A stretch of 64,000 bases of DNA, taken from contig OX388349.1 in the NCBI GenBank assembly GCA_947579665.1, positions 71,676,841-71,740,840 of the forward strand, in the 5' to 3' direction. This DNA comes from Sympetrum striolatum. Taxonomy: Eukaryota > Arthropoda > Insecta > Odonata > Libellulidae. The notes beneath the pieces were generated by a model. The model saw nothing but the letters and a program-made list of their open reading frames with translations, searched no databases and was not told where the DNA came from. Shown here piece by piece: positions 1 through 12,219 of this stretch. How positions within the stretch are numbered: position 1 is the first letter of the stretch; the number at the start of each line of letters is the position of its first letter. A program made the position numbers and the translations under genes.

Positions 1-3000
1 GTTGCTGGGAGACGTTTATGTACTCAACCACGGAAATATTTTCGTCCAAAATATAGAGGCTATTCTTACAAAGTAGCACTCAAATCAAAAGAGATATAAT
101 CCGGTTGTAATATTCTTAAATAGGCTAAAATATTAATCGATTAAGAGACTAAATAGGCTAAGCATTGACATTTTCAAGTATTACAAGCATGTGAAGCACA
201 AATATAAACATGCTCAACCCCTATGACTGACGGCATCGAGAATACTCTGACATAATTGTAACAACGAATTATCCTTGAAATTTTAAAAAGAATTTCGAAA
301 CTTGTACTTAGCTGAATTCCAGTCATGAATGCGATAATCACAGGAATCTTATGCATGCACTGAAAATGTTAGATTATATAAGCCCTTTTCGGCGTTGAGT
401 TTGGTAAAGTTAAGCCAAAGTTTCCCAACCCCATCTTTCGTTTTCATAATTTGTTTTTAATAATGAAAAATGAAAGAGGAATGTAATAATACCCCCAATC
501 TATTAGTGACGGACCAATATTACGTGAAACACTCGAAGAGAAAGAAAATAAAAACAGCCCGGAATGCAGGATTTTCCACACGTATTCGCATTGGAAGATC
601 GTAACAATTAATAAATTAACAAACACGGCGGTGAAGACCACAAACAATGAAATAAATTCAATCCCGCAAGTTTGTATACATGTTCCGCAATTTCCATGAG
701 AGCATTGTAATCCGAACAATTAAAATTGTTTCGAAATGTTTATGTAATTTACAAAATGAAAATATTTCTGACATATTTTCAAAACCGTAACAAAATTTGG
801 TATCAAGTTAGACATGCACGCAGAGCTTTAGACATTCAAAATTGTTCAAATTTACTAGAGTTCTGAATGGAGATGAAAACATTAGGCGTTTATCCATGTT
901 CTAAGGAGCCTTAATGCTCCGCGTAAAGTTAAGAAATATTCCGCAAAAGAATTATGAAATAGGCACCGTCTCGTACCATTTAAGAAGTGAGACGAATTAA
1001 AAACATAATTGAGAGTTAAGGACTATTAACTTTGCAAACAGATTTTGCTATCATATGGCTCTTAACTCTTGAACTAATCCTTTAACACTGCTTTTCGACA
1101 CTAAAAAATAGCCTTATTGCTCCCTTCTAATCTTAAAATTGATGAAGTGTTTTAAAATTTAAAAAGGTAAGATTGATAGTCACTAAAATAGAACTTTTAT
1201 GACTACAATGGCATTGGGAATTTATTTGGATAAGGAAAATTTACGAGGCAAAAATACTAAAATTACAGAAGAAAGAACTTGAAGGCGAAATTAAATCGAG
1301 TATCCCACTTCCCAAGTTGGTTCTGAGTTACCACGGAAGAACTATCTTTCCTCTGATTCTGAGACTATCAACAGAATACGATGAGCTACAGAAACACTCT
1401 TGTTACTACATATTTCAATAGCAACGAATTCAGGCAAAGAAATACTATCTGGATCAAATCACAAGGACAAATCAAACATTGTTTTCAAGAGAGATAGCAA
1501 AAAATGTTAGAATCATCAAGGATTCAAAAATTCAGAATTTTGAACAGCTTCTACCTGGAAAATAGGAGGTGGAGAGAAATTATTCAGAAAATTTTTCAAA
1601 CGCGCACATTAGAATACATGTAAAATTAATAGGAACAGAAATGTGGCCCTAGAATCCGGAAAGCTAGCGACTTGGCTCTCCTTCCACGAAATCGGCGAGC
1701 GAAATTTCGTTGAGGCTCTAACCGATTTGATGAGAGCGGCTCCAAACACACTTCCTGCTCGACAAAGTAGTCCAGTCAAATTGAAAAATAAGTGAAAAGA
1801 GGGTGGCGGGGGGTTAAGAGTAGGAGGATGAATAATGCATTCGAGGCGCAGCCCATTAAAATGCTCTAAATGAGGAGCAGGGAAACATGCGAATGGTGCC
1901 ACTTCCGAGGAAATAAAAGACGTCGAACGATGCACATTCCGCAGAGGAAAAAGTTCGTAGAAGCGAGAAAAGACCATTAATGCAAATAAAGATGCCATTC
2001 GCTATTTTTCCGACGTTTCCTTGATTATTCTTGGAATTATAAACGCATGTATGTTCTGTGACCGTGTGATTCTAAATCCGTGCTAATTGCAAATATTCTA
2101 AAAAGCAAAGACGATTTCTTTCGAATATACTTGAATTGAATGAATAACAAGCCTTCATTCGAATATACAGAGCAAGGGTATATTTTAAAAAATTATTTGC
2201 TAATTACATTGAAACAAATATCTATTTATGAAATATTATTAATTTGACTTTTGGTATAGGATAAAAAGAAAATGTAACTTAAATTCAATTTTCTCTCTAC
2301 TTATTTCATGATTGCAAATATATAAAAGCTACCGAACGATACTGCGTGATACTGAAGAATGGTATTCATTTTGATTTATATTTAAGAAAAGATTATTATA
2401 AAGGATTTTAGTACTGCCCCTATGTGGAAATTATTCTTTTATAGTATTCTGGATCCGTGAGGAAAACGACGCTAATTTAATTCAATCCTCTTTTTGTCTT
2501 ATTACTTTAAAAAGTTATGAAGCTATTAACAGAGAAGATGAGGATTGGACAGCTTTTGGATTGAGAACTTAGAAAGAGGAAAAAATACAAGAAAAACGCG
2601 CTACTGTCATTGTCAACATTGATAAGTATCGAAATAAAAGCAAATTCATCGTTAATTATGGCCATTAAAATATTTAGCTAAGACCCCGGACAATCGCCTT
2701 CCAATGCATACTAATAGTAAATATATATTTAAAAAATAAAATTAGGTCAACTATAATCCCAATCCAACGGAAAACTAACCAGAATTTAATAAGAAGCTAA
2801 TTCAAAATATGAGACATTCATAATTTAATTTTATCTTGAGTTAATATCAAATGTGCTTATACGAACCAATGACTGAGCTACATTTGCAGGTTCTTATTAC
2901 TGAAAAAGAAGCGGAATATTTTCAACCCTAATCCTTATCCTAATAAAATATTCACGATATGCAGCTATGTTTACTTCATCCTTTTATTCGCATTGATGGC

Positions 3001-6000
3001 CCGAGCAAATTTGTTCCGAGTAAGCCAAATGATATTCATCCAACCTATAAACACTATCAAACGAAAGTTACTCCCGCAAAAGAGCTTCCACTTCGCTGAT
3101 ACGTTAATGGCTTTAGGTTTGAAATGTGGATACGACGGCGAGGTCGAGAGTTTAAAAATTGTCTTATATCAATGTGGATAAAGGAAAATGCCAGGTTCCG
3201 GATGCAGCATATTCAGTTAAGAAAATCCATTTAAAGGATAATAATGTGCTGAAGATGCACTGACCAAGTGCGCAGTGTAATTAGCACTGAGCTTAATCTT
3301 CATTTGGCTCTCGCGTTAGCGTAATTTTATTACGATAAGAATGCCATCGTGGAGAATCCAGCGAGAAATTCGTTGTACAAAGTGAAGCTTCTGAGATACA
3401 CACAGCGACAATTATTTTAATAAACATGGGGATTTTGAAGTTACGACGGAAGAAATACGATATAATACATATAAAAAATAGTAATTCAAAAACATAAATT
3501 AATAATATATCCACACGAGTGCTAAAAATCAGAGGGGAAAACAAAATTCCACAGCTACTTCCACAGACATAATCCCATTTCGAATTCAATGTCCAGAATA
3601 TTTCCGGATTAAAGCCTGCAGGATTCAGACGGAAACTAATAAAATAAAAACGTATACATTTTGGCGGCCAAATTCCGGACTTTCATTCTACGTAAAGTTA
3701 ATGTATATGATTAAAGCGGCGAGTCTGTGAACCAATTTTACTCCCAGCACCTCCACAAATATCCCATTAATTATCCCATTCTCTCCCTGGACCGAAAGAG
3801 TCTCTTGCCATTAATTAACCTCCGCCGTCCGATTTTTCCCATCTTCAGGTACGTGACCATCCAAGCGCCATGCGATATACGTACAGATAAATAACGAGAT
3901 TTAACCCCTGACGATGATGAGTGTATACGTCAGAGTAGGGGGCCCTTCCTTCAGTCAGTTAAGTTTATTAGTCCTATAAAGTATTCTTTTCCTCACCCGA
4001 GCGAATTCACTCTTAATCTCGAAACGATGTTATCGAAAAATACTCTCAGAATATGCATTAAAAATAGTGATATTACAACAAACATCGTTTTGCTACCAAA
4101 CCGCAATTTGTGAAAATTGTTCATAAATGTTTTTAAAGAATATTCCGTTTATACTAAAATTAACACTTAAGAATGACGGAACAAAAATTAGCTCATGAAT
4201 AATGGATATCTATTATTGTACAGGGTCAAAAGTCTTCCAATGATTACGAAATATCAGAACTTTTATATTTTTCAATATAGATATATGAAACAAAGACGAA
4301 CATGTTACAAAATACATAAAGTTAATTTTTTATCGCTACAAATTTTCAAGGTGACCCTTTCATTTGGAGCACGTCACATATTTGCACTATAGGAGAATGG
4401 GAGAACGTCTGATTTTTGGTAATCATAGCTAGAAATTTGAATCACTCTGTATACTGATCCTTCTGAATAATCGAAAATAAGAGTGATCCCTCTTCAGAGG
4501 TGATTTATAAATATCATATCATCAATATGGTATCATCAGAAAAGAAACTAAAGCTAGAAATAGAAACATATTGCAAAAAAGAAAATTTCGTTAAATTTGA
4601 TAGAACGCAATGGAATAAAAGAGAATTATTTGAAACCACACCACGGACACTTCTTTGTATAAAGTATATCTACGTGCCTCATTTAGCTAGAAAACTTTCA
4701 AAATTTTCACCCGGGATGTGTAAGAAAAATGCATAATTGCATTATAATCTATATATATAAAGCTAGTAAACTAGTAACTAAATAATTCGTGATTATTTAG
4801 TATTATGTGATTTCGGTAGGACCTTAATTTTGCCTAAACATCATTACTACTTCGAACATCGTCCTCAAGATAAATAGATTTAGCTGGTAATACAATATTG
4901 TAGCTGATAATTCAATTTTATTTCAAATTTCTCACACCTCCAAATATTTCATTTCCAGTATTTCCGAAAAATTTCATCATGGAGGAGCCGAAAAGAAGTT
5001 TTGCTCTCTAGCGACAATCCGGATGGAAGATAACTTTCCGTCTGCAGCATCCCGTGGACCCCCGCCTCCCAGCAAATCGCGCATCGGCAGAAAAATCACC
5101 GCTCTTTTGTCTCTGGCGACGAAAGCAGCAGCTAAGGCTCTCGCATCAATCACGTCGACGCCTTGACATTGATTTGACCTCTGCGACGAAAGACCCGGAG
5201 AGAGAGGAGTAAATTGAAATGGAAAGACGAGGAAAAGAGAGAGCCGAAATAAGATCTTTATTGCCCTTATCAGAACGATGCGAGGAAAATCCGCGTAGAG
5301 TACGCGCAAATAGGGAAATTTTTTACCACCGATTAACTAATGAAGACAAGGTGAACCGAGAAAGAGCTTCGTGCTGGGCGAATGAAGGAGGAGTAACGTC
5401 GTAAAAAAATAAAGGGGAGACTTACGCAACCATAAAAACCTAGCCCAGCAGTGTAACTCATTCTCAAAGTATAAATCCTCTAGCGTGTTCACTGGTGTCT
5501 TCTTCTAAAGGCATTACGAGGTGTACAATGATAATACTCAACACACCCTACGTTAGATACTACATCACTAAGTTCGTATTCCTTAAAGTAAATTCAAGTA
5601 AATTAGGAAATACGTTACTCAGACGAATTGAAAAGTGAAAATGACCGCTGTTTTTACATAATTACTTTACTTACAGTTCAATAATGCAGTATACACTCAG
5701 TGAATTAGATATATGCATGTTGACTTCAATATGTGGTTTCGGAGCCAGTCGGAACATGGATATAGATAGATATTATGTTATTAGGTAGTTATTTTTCAAC
5801 CACACGAAGTAATTTAATGACAAATTATTGGTATTGGAAAATGGTTACCATCCAAGTAAAAAAAATAAAACTAACATTCTGGCATAAAAAAAACAAAAGA
5901 GGGGTAAAAACACGTTTTGGTTGAGCTGAATGACGGTTGATCAATCATTAGTAACAATCAGTTAAGAATAACATAGGTTAAGACGTGATTAAATATGAAG

Positions 6001-7319
6001 CTCCTATATACTTCTTCCACAATATAATACTACGGCAATATCTAGCAAAGGAACACAGCAGTATCGATATCCAACAGCCCAGCATCCAGCAATCCAACGG
6101 TAGAACAAACATCAAAATATCAAGCGTTAATTTCATCCAATTGAATTTAAACAGTAAAATATAAATACCGTAACCTTATATCGAATGCTTCAGCTGCCTG
6201 AATTAAAGAAAAGTCTTTCACGCTTAAGGATATCATCATTCAACTTCCTGAGACATAATTTGAACTTTTTCTATAGTTACTATAATATTACACGAATAGT
6301 TTAATCACATTTTTAGGCAAAAACAGCAATTATTTCAAGCAGAAGATGATGCAAAATGTATATTCTTACAGACCATAAGATTCCAGAAGAAAATCGTGAC
6401 TCGTCGACCTTAGGTAAAAGCTTTCTCAGAGAAATATAACCTCGAGTGGCACTTACCTGAAAGATAGAAAAAAGTTTAATTAGCAAAAAAAAAAAAGCAC
6501 TGGATAATTAATCATTAATGATTTAGTTCAAAATACAGTTCAATTGTTTATCCATTGACGCAAACAGTAATGGATAATTCTAACCTAGAAAATCAAGCAC
6601 CTAACATAATGCAATAAGCAAACGTATCAGGCTTAGTATATCTGTAGCAGTGAATTTTCCCATGGTGTATGGAAAGCATGTATGAAATCTTGAAATCATC
6701 AATGATGCACGCTAATGAAAACATTTTGCAGAGAAATTTCATATTCAAAAGACGCAAGGTATTCTTATATGTAAGAACTTTATCTTAAACAGAATGCCTT
6801 TATGTTAAATTTTGTCGTACTTCCTAAAACCAAAGAAGAATAAAATTATAAGACGGTAATCCGTATTCATAAAGACCCTTTCCATAATAGTATATCGATT
6901 ATGATCGAATTTTGATTAAAAATTCAAAATTCAATCCGCAATCTTCGACGGAATTTCGTTATTTTTATCCGATATCTCGTGATGCCCTTCATCTCAATCT
7001 AATATCGACTTTGAGAAGGTTAATAGAAAAAGATAAATAAAAACCCAACTACAAAATGGAAACAGTAAGGATATCAAGAAAAGATTGTAAAACTACATGG
7101 ACATGTGCGTAAGCATAATATTTCAAATTAATAACAACAGCAAAGCAGTTTAAAAAAGATTTTAAAACATTCTAATTATAAGATTACTGGAAAATTATAA
7201 AAGATACGTTCACGAATTGCGTATAATGTTGTAGTTGTTTATATTTAAAGCTTATCAATACTTTTTAACCGATCGGAATACTGTATACAGTAGCAATTTG
7301 TTTTTCATGCTTAGCCAAT
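1..7319. other. AT-rich non-coding stretch, no gene seen
   Basis: No coding region, RNA gene or transposon recognised. The longest open frame, 1609-1998 (-), would give a Phe/Ser/Pro-rich 129-residue peptide with no family motif and lies in a GC-richer patch. A second GC-richer, purine-rich patch at about 4980-5400 is open on both strands (4977-5309 minus, 5219-5404 plus), which argues for composition rather than coding. A third patch near 3700-3960 holds several TAAT/ATTA homeodomain-type cores. There is a 12-A run at 6485-6496. Unspliced exons shorter than about 60 codons cannot be excluded. Confidence 0.6.
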
Positions 7320-7514
7320 GTTGCCTTTATAGGTGGAGTCCCCCTAAGCTCTCATGAACTTGTCAGGGGGTGCTCCACCGAGGCAACAGCAACAAAAAAC
7401 GCACACAACCATTCCCTGATCGGAATAATCCGATCAGCCAGGATTCGAACCCAAGACCTTCGGTTTGGAGTGTTAGTGTAGATGGAATGCTATCCACTCC
7501 GCCACCAAGGCCGG
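7320..7514 (-). repeat. tRNA-derived SINE with hairpin tail
   Basis: Read on the minus strand, the element starts with a tRNA-like head. The Pol III A box TGGCGGAGTGG is at 7504-7494 and a canonical B box GGTTCGAATCC at 7451-7441. The body that follows has a 9-bp perfect hairpin (CTGATCGGA, loop, TCCGATCAG), and the element ends in a larger imperfect hairpin whose outer stem is GTTGCCT/AGGCAAC (7320-7326 with 7381-7387). The head lacks a well-formed acceptor stem and a body follows it, so this is a SINE and not a tRNA gene. The body motif around CGGATTNTTCC recurs in the copies at 12095, 46321 and 51672, so they look like one family. No clear target-site duplication was seen. Confidence 0.8.
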
Positions 7515-7828
7515 TAAATTAATATATCTTATAATAATAATTGATATTTCCACGAGTTAATTTTCACTACCGTCATATCTCATGAAAGTTATCAGATAAG
7601 GAAAACGGTATCAATACTAAACCTGCAAAAAAACTATAAATTGGTAGTGGAACTAATATAACGTAAGTACAGCATAGTATACTCATGCTTGATCATAGCA
7701 AATGTTTCATTAAAAATGTGTACATACAAAAGGGACAAAATAAATCTTAATCCAATGCCGGTGAATGTTAAAAATTTTAAAAATAAGCTTAAAAGATTAT
7801 AAAATTTAAATTGTTATATGTAGATGTA

Positions 7829-7905
7829 CACTCCTGGCCAAAATTAACGCAGCACCTTCCTAGCGATCCTTACGGCCGGTGCTGCGTTAATTTTGGCCAG
7901 GACTG
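7829..7905. mobile_element. 77-bp Tc1/mariner-type palindrome (solo terminal repeats)
   Basis: Two 28-nt arms (7829-7856 and 7878-7905) match with one mismatch and surround a 21-nt centre. The element is flanked by TA on both sides (7827-7828 and 7906-7907), the target duplication expected of Tc1/mariner transposons. The arm motif CCTGGCCAAAATTAACGCAG resembles Tc1-type terminal inverted repeats. No transposase is inside, so it must have moved in trans. A second copy in reverse orientation sits at 54707-54780. Confidence 0.8.
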
Positions 7906-8089
7906 TACGTATAAATCATAGTTTTAATCACTTGTTATCCTAAGAATAAGAAAATAGTTCCAGGTAGTACAATTAAATATGTAAAAGCCGACTGTATCTG
8001 TGTTTGGTGGAGGTGCTTGTATATTGTTTATATGACTTGTTTGACATATTGTACTAATTGGGCCTATTGCTACTGTTAAGATGTGAACT

Positions 8090-8223
8090 GTCCACGGGAG
8101 GTTTTTGGAGGGGTTTCCCTCCCGTTCTTGAGCGAATGCCGGACAGATTGCATTGTTATTCCCCTCAACCGTTGCCACCTGGTATTAATACCAACTTGCA
8201 GCGTTTTAATAAATAAATAAAAA
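8090..8223 (+). mobile_element. LINE 3' end (3' UTR and AATAAA-type tail)
   Basis: A GC-rich segment contains a strong hairpin (8095-8124, stem CGGGAGG/CCTCCCG with inner GGAGGGG/CCCTC-type complementarity), then GCGAATGCC, then a tail of repeated AATA units (AATAAATAAATAAA, about 8209-8222). The same order occurs, diverged, on the opposite strand at 51940-52080, which establishes it as a dispersed repeat. The layout, a hairpin-bearing 3' UTR followed by a short simple tail, is typical of non-LTR retrotransposons truncated at the 5' end. No reverse-transcriptase coding could be read upstream. The 5' boundary is approximate. Confidence 0.7.
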
Positions 8224-8720
8224 TTTGAAACCGAACGAAATTTATCGATAATTCAAGACGACCAGGCACGAAAATGCATATTTGGGTTCCTTCTTAAGTC
8301 CATACGTAAATCATTCTCGAACCCGAGTCCCTCTTCGTATTCAACACAAAAAGCTACGGAAAATATGTCAGACTTTACCTGTCTTATCTCGGTCGTATTA
8401 AGTTCCCTTTGATCTCCGCTCAACTTCATACATTCATTCTCTAAGCGCCATCTTTAAGGACATTTCTGAGGAGATTCCCTCTCTTCCCGCAGAACCTTCT
8501 CTTTCAAAATACACATCTTGCCCTTGAGTGAGCGCACGCTTTAAAGACTTCCTCCGCGAAGATAATCCCCGTTCGACATAAAAGCCGCACAAAACGCATC
8601 CCTTTGTGAATCGGTGATCGGTAAATTACACATGAGTTGGGCGCGTTATTAATTCAAACGATTCTGGAATCCCCCGTTAACGTCTATAATCATGGCGTCG
8701 ACTATTAAATAAGAAATTAC
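8224..8720. other. non-coding, GC-richer patch
   Basis: No gene seen. The 9-mer AGATGGCGC on the minus strand at 8445-8453 matches the core of the insect CTCF motif, though one such match could arise by chance. Confidence 0.5.
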
Positions 8721-8975
8721 TTGAATGGAACGTTGCTTAAAAGCGAGGAATCAAAATCGGATTATGGGAGAAGCTTATTCCATCTGGAACCAGACGTTTT
8801 CCGGAGAACTCCATGCAGAGCAGATCAAAACCGTTTCAGAGAGATGCTCGCATCATTAATGATCGTGGATATTCTCAAACAGTTTGTTTCGAAATTAGAA
8901 GACGACGTGACTACAAGATTCTTTGATGAAGAAGATCCCAGCAACATCTCCAAGGCAAATCTCAACAGCCCTTAA
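8721..8975 (+). other. unassigned open frame, 84 codons
   Basis: An open frame starting at a TTG codon (no ATG) and ending at a stop at 8975. The peptide is mixed-charge. Its middle reads like a soluble helical segment (MIVDILKQFVSKLEDDVTTR) and the end is acidic (FFDEEDPSN). I recognise no family, and there is no signal peptide or membrane segment. It could be part of an exon, a decayed transposon fragment or chance. It is listed only because its composition looks more protein-like than that of its neighbours. Confidence 0.12.
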
Positions 8976-10273
8976 CTTTATAGGAATTCTACGAAGATCA
9001 CTTTGTAGAAAATCAATTTTTATCTCTATTTTGGAAAAATTTAACGTGTCTGAGTTCCATGATAAGGGGGAAGAAAAATATGTTGATTATATTTAGCCGA
9101 AAACCTCTTCCGGTAATTGTTATTTTTTTTAATTAAGTAAAAATACAGAAACTGCGGGTTAAAAAGGATGAGCAAGAATTTTTCAAATAATACCTTTCAA
9201 GAGGGGCCTAAAAACGCCGCTTTAATGATACGTAGTTCAAAGATGAGGCATATATCCTATGAAATACAACAGTACTTGAAAATGAAAATCGAAATTTCAA
9301 GATAAAATTTCAAGGGTGAGAAACTTGCCATTTAACGGTCGTCGAGTGTATAGGGATACGGACACCAGTGTCATTCTTCGTCGTAAATTCGAGATAAATA
9401 TACATATGGCAGGGAAATTCAAATTTCATAGATAGTTGATATATTATATAAATACATGTAGAGCAGTACTGAATGTAAGATTCATAAAAAGACGAAACAA
9501 TCTCAGTAAATATAGCAGTAAAGCTGAAAGCAGAACAATCCTTCAAATAACTAAAACGTTTGCAAGTTAGGATTTACATTCTCAAAATGATAATTTTTCA
9601 GTATCTCGTGGATGTAATGCTACATTTCAATACATACCTTCCAAAATTTCGGTTCTATAATATATACGTGGTTTTTGCATACATAGGTGGTTTTTGGACT
9701 TTGTATAGATTTTTAATATAAATCGGAAATAACCTCCAATAAATGGTATTGGGTAAGTTCAGTTGTAACGTATCGAATTCTTATTCTTTTCGTTAGAGTT
9801 GATAAAAAAATTCCATTGGCGTAGCTTCGGAATTCAAAGGTAGTCAAAGACCGGACGTAATATTGGAATTATTTGTTCATATTACCTTATACTCCTTGAA
9901 CTCAACTACGCAGTATCTCATTTAAATAAAATAGAGGCCAAATATTGAAACTGAACTAAAATACACTAAATCTTCCTATGCTTAAACCAACAAATTTCTC
10001 TACAGTTAGCCTTAATATCGATAATCTGGGCCTGGTCCTAATGGTATTCCAAAGCAAACACTATTATTAAAGGATAAAGTTTAGAATATTAGTTTAAACA
10101 ATATATTATAGTGGCGCAGTATAAGCAATCTTCCTAAGATTATACTCTGCGTTAGCTAGCAATAAATTTATCTCAGAGAAGTGAAAGAGAATATTCTCCC
10201 AGTTGATGAGGAAACAGACGCGCAGATCTGAACCGTAAAAGAAAACCTAGGATACAAAAATAAGATTTCTTAG
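8976..10273. other. AT-rich non-coding stretch
   Basis: No feature supported. A short direct repeat around the motif GTGGTTTTTG occurs twice near 9668 and 9688. Short open frames have no recognisable content. Confidence 0.55.
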
Positions 10274-10498
10274 GTGAACGAAGAGCGTTTCAACGAGGAG
10301 AGCACAAAAGACAATTCCTCGGAGGAAGTTAAGGACTTACAATTCGTCGGCTCCGACTTTGATCCTTTGATAAGCGCATTAATTTGTAACAAAGGAGAAA
10401 CCCCCTTGTTCTCAGTTGAACTGAAGAATGCGATTAAGTCGAAAACATTTGCGGAGAAAGTGAAAAAGGGTCTTAATGAAAGATCTCGGCGATTGTAA
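10274..10498 (+). other. unassigned open frame, 74 codons, possible last exon
   Basis: The frame is preceded directly by an in-frame TAG. The bases TTTCTTAG at 10266-10273 would also serve as a weak splice acceptor. The peptide is acidic at the start (NEERFNEESTKDNSSEEVKD), then has a short hydrophobic stretch, then a basic end (KTFAEKVKKGLNERSRRL). I do not recognise it. About 700 bases downstream lies a T-rich stretch closing in three AATAAA signals, so a 3'-terminal exon with a UTR is one reading. The polypyrimidine tract is poor and no upstream exon was found. Confidence 0.15.
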
Positions 10499-10929
10499 AC
10501 TTAGGCCAATGGAGAAAGGCATTCCCAAAGAACTGCAGCGAAGAAACTTGCGAGATACAGGAAACGTTAGGCGCACGAGGGTAATACCCTTGCAGTGGAT
10601 AGGACTATTCAAAGGGTTCTAATCCTACTGGATGGGTGTCAAGATGAGGGAGATCACGTAGCACTACAATGGTCAGAATAACTCTCTAGAGAAATCAATG
10701 AGCGGAGCCCGTGAGGCGCTATGGCTTACACAAGAACGGTTCTCTCACTTAAAATGATATGGAAGCAGGGAATAATAGGTGGGTAAGGTCAAGCGAAGAG
10801 GAGTTTTCATTGACTCCACGAAATGTGTGTAAGGTATGATATTCTACGAATTTATCTAGTGTAAGATAAATAATGGACAATGTAGCGTTAGTACATGTAC
10901 GTACATTCTTAAAGATTAACTGAAAATGT

Positions 10930-11243
10930 ACCATTTATTAAAAATTACTTCTTTGTTTAACGTACTGTTGCAGAAAGGTAACAACTGTATCGTAATAATG
11001 TATGCTTTTAACTTGGAGACAATTATATTGTAAAAGTGAAGTGTGGTTGGTGATATTGTAGTAGATATATGATACATCCTCTATTATAGTCATCAACGTT
11101 GATTGTTTTGTAATTACTATTGTATATTTTATTTCATGTTTGTATAAAATTGATATGTATTTATGTGAACAAGTATTTACAATGCCTATTCTTCTGTCAG
11201 AAACATTTGAATAAAATATAATAAATACTGTCCTTTGAATAAA
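10930..11243 (+). promoter_or_regulatory. T-rich stretch ending in repeated AATAAA (possible 3' UTR)
   Basis: The plus strand is unusually T- and G-rich from about 10970 to 11200. It then carries AATAAA at 11210-11215, 11220-11225 and 11238-11243. Two of these sit in a short direct duplication of TTTGAATAAAATAT. This matches the composition of a metazoan 3' UTR and poly(A) region for a plus-strand transcript, but AT-rich DNA makes AATAAA frequent by chance. Confidence 0.2.
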
Positions 11244-12094
11244 ATATCATAACAAGCCTTCAACGAGTCAACTTTCACTTTTTCCCATAATAAGTCTTCC
11301 TGTAGATTTCTAATGCCCTTAAATAGAATATTTAATTTATAACTATATATGATACGCCTTTTAAGAAAAATTGTAATTCAGAGAATGCAAGAGAATCGAA
11401 GGAGAAGAGTAATTCTAAAGAAAGGAAGTGTTCTAAGAAGGCTCTCTCGAATTCATTCGCGATGATTTTCCTCGAATTCTCATTCTTCTTTCCTTTCCAG
11501 TGAAACCAAGGACGGATATTACCGAGGACTCCCTCTAATTTGGTATTCCGAAACCTAAGAAAAACAAATTTTCATCTAATTTTTCCAACGATCTAACTTC
11601 TACAAGAGGAAAAGTTATCGTATCGAGAAATTGTATATGCTCGAAAAGAGAACTCAGTAAAATAGAGGCACCGTAGATATATCAATCGCAGTTATTTATT
11701 TACTTTAATCATGAAATGTCCTAATATATATATTAAAATATAGCTTAAATTGTTTAATATAAAATACGCAACGATCAAAAATATTGAACATGCTAATATC
11801 AAAGATAGTAAGAAAAAGATTGAACGGCCCACTTTTGCGCTAAATGCTAAAATGTAACAGTAAAATTAAGAATTTCACATCAACTGAAACAGATCAAATT
11901 TCTAACCATCCCTGCACAAAAGCTTTATGAAGTTCCAGCAGAGATATTGGTATTATTACCCCATAAGGTGAAACGAAAACTTAAATAAAGGTGTGAAAAG
12001 GTTTTCATGTTTAAGATATCTCTATGATATTTAAAAAATTTATTTCATACAATGCACCGAAAACCTCCGTTTATGAACTTCTACAGTGGTACGA
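11244..12094. other. AT-rich non-coding stretch
   Basis: Nothing recognised beyond a moderately GC-rich segment at about 11380-11600. Confidence 0.55.
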
Positions 12095-12219
12095 ATTAAC
12101 AACAACAACAGAACATTCTCTCATCGGAAAAATCCTGCAATCCGGGATTCGAAACCGGGACCGTGGGGTTGGAATGATAAACCGCGCGAGCACGCTAACC
12201 ACTCGGCCGCCACGGCCGA
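12095..12219 (-). repeat. tRNA-derived SINE, (GTT)n tail
   Basis: On the minus strand the head begins with GGCCGTGGCGGCC and carries the A-box region TGGCGGCCGAGTGGTTAGC (12212-12194). A near-canonical B box GGTTTCGAATCC (12156-12145) has one extra T. The body CCGGATTGCAGGATTTTTCC follows and the element ends in (GTT)n at about 12097-12110. The GGCCGAGTGGTTAG start resembles class II (Ser/Leu-like) tRNAs, but the arms do not close into a functional tRNA. Same family as 7320-7514 by its shared body motif. Confidence 0.8.

Noticed and set aside
1609..1998. 129-codon minus-strand open frame
   Set aside because: No motif, compositionally biased (Phe/Ser/Pro) and located in a GC-richer patch; no splice or transcript signal.
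7440..7514. Genuine tRNA gene
   Set aside because: A and B boxes are good but the acceptor and anticodon stems do not close, and a body and tail follow; it is a SINE head.
11210..11243. AATAAA signals as proof of a gene end
   Set aside because: AATAAA is frequent in DNA of this composition; kept only as a low-confidence regulatory candidate.
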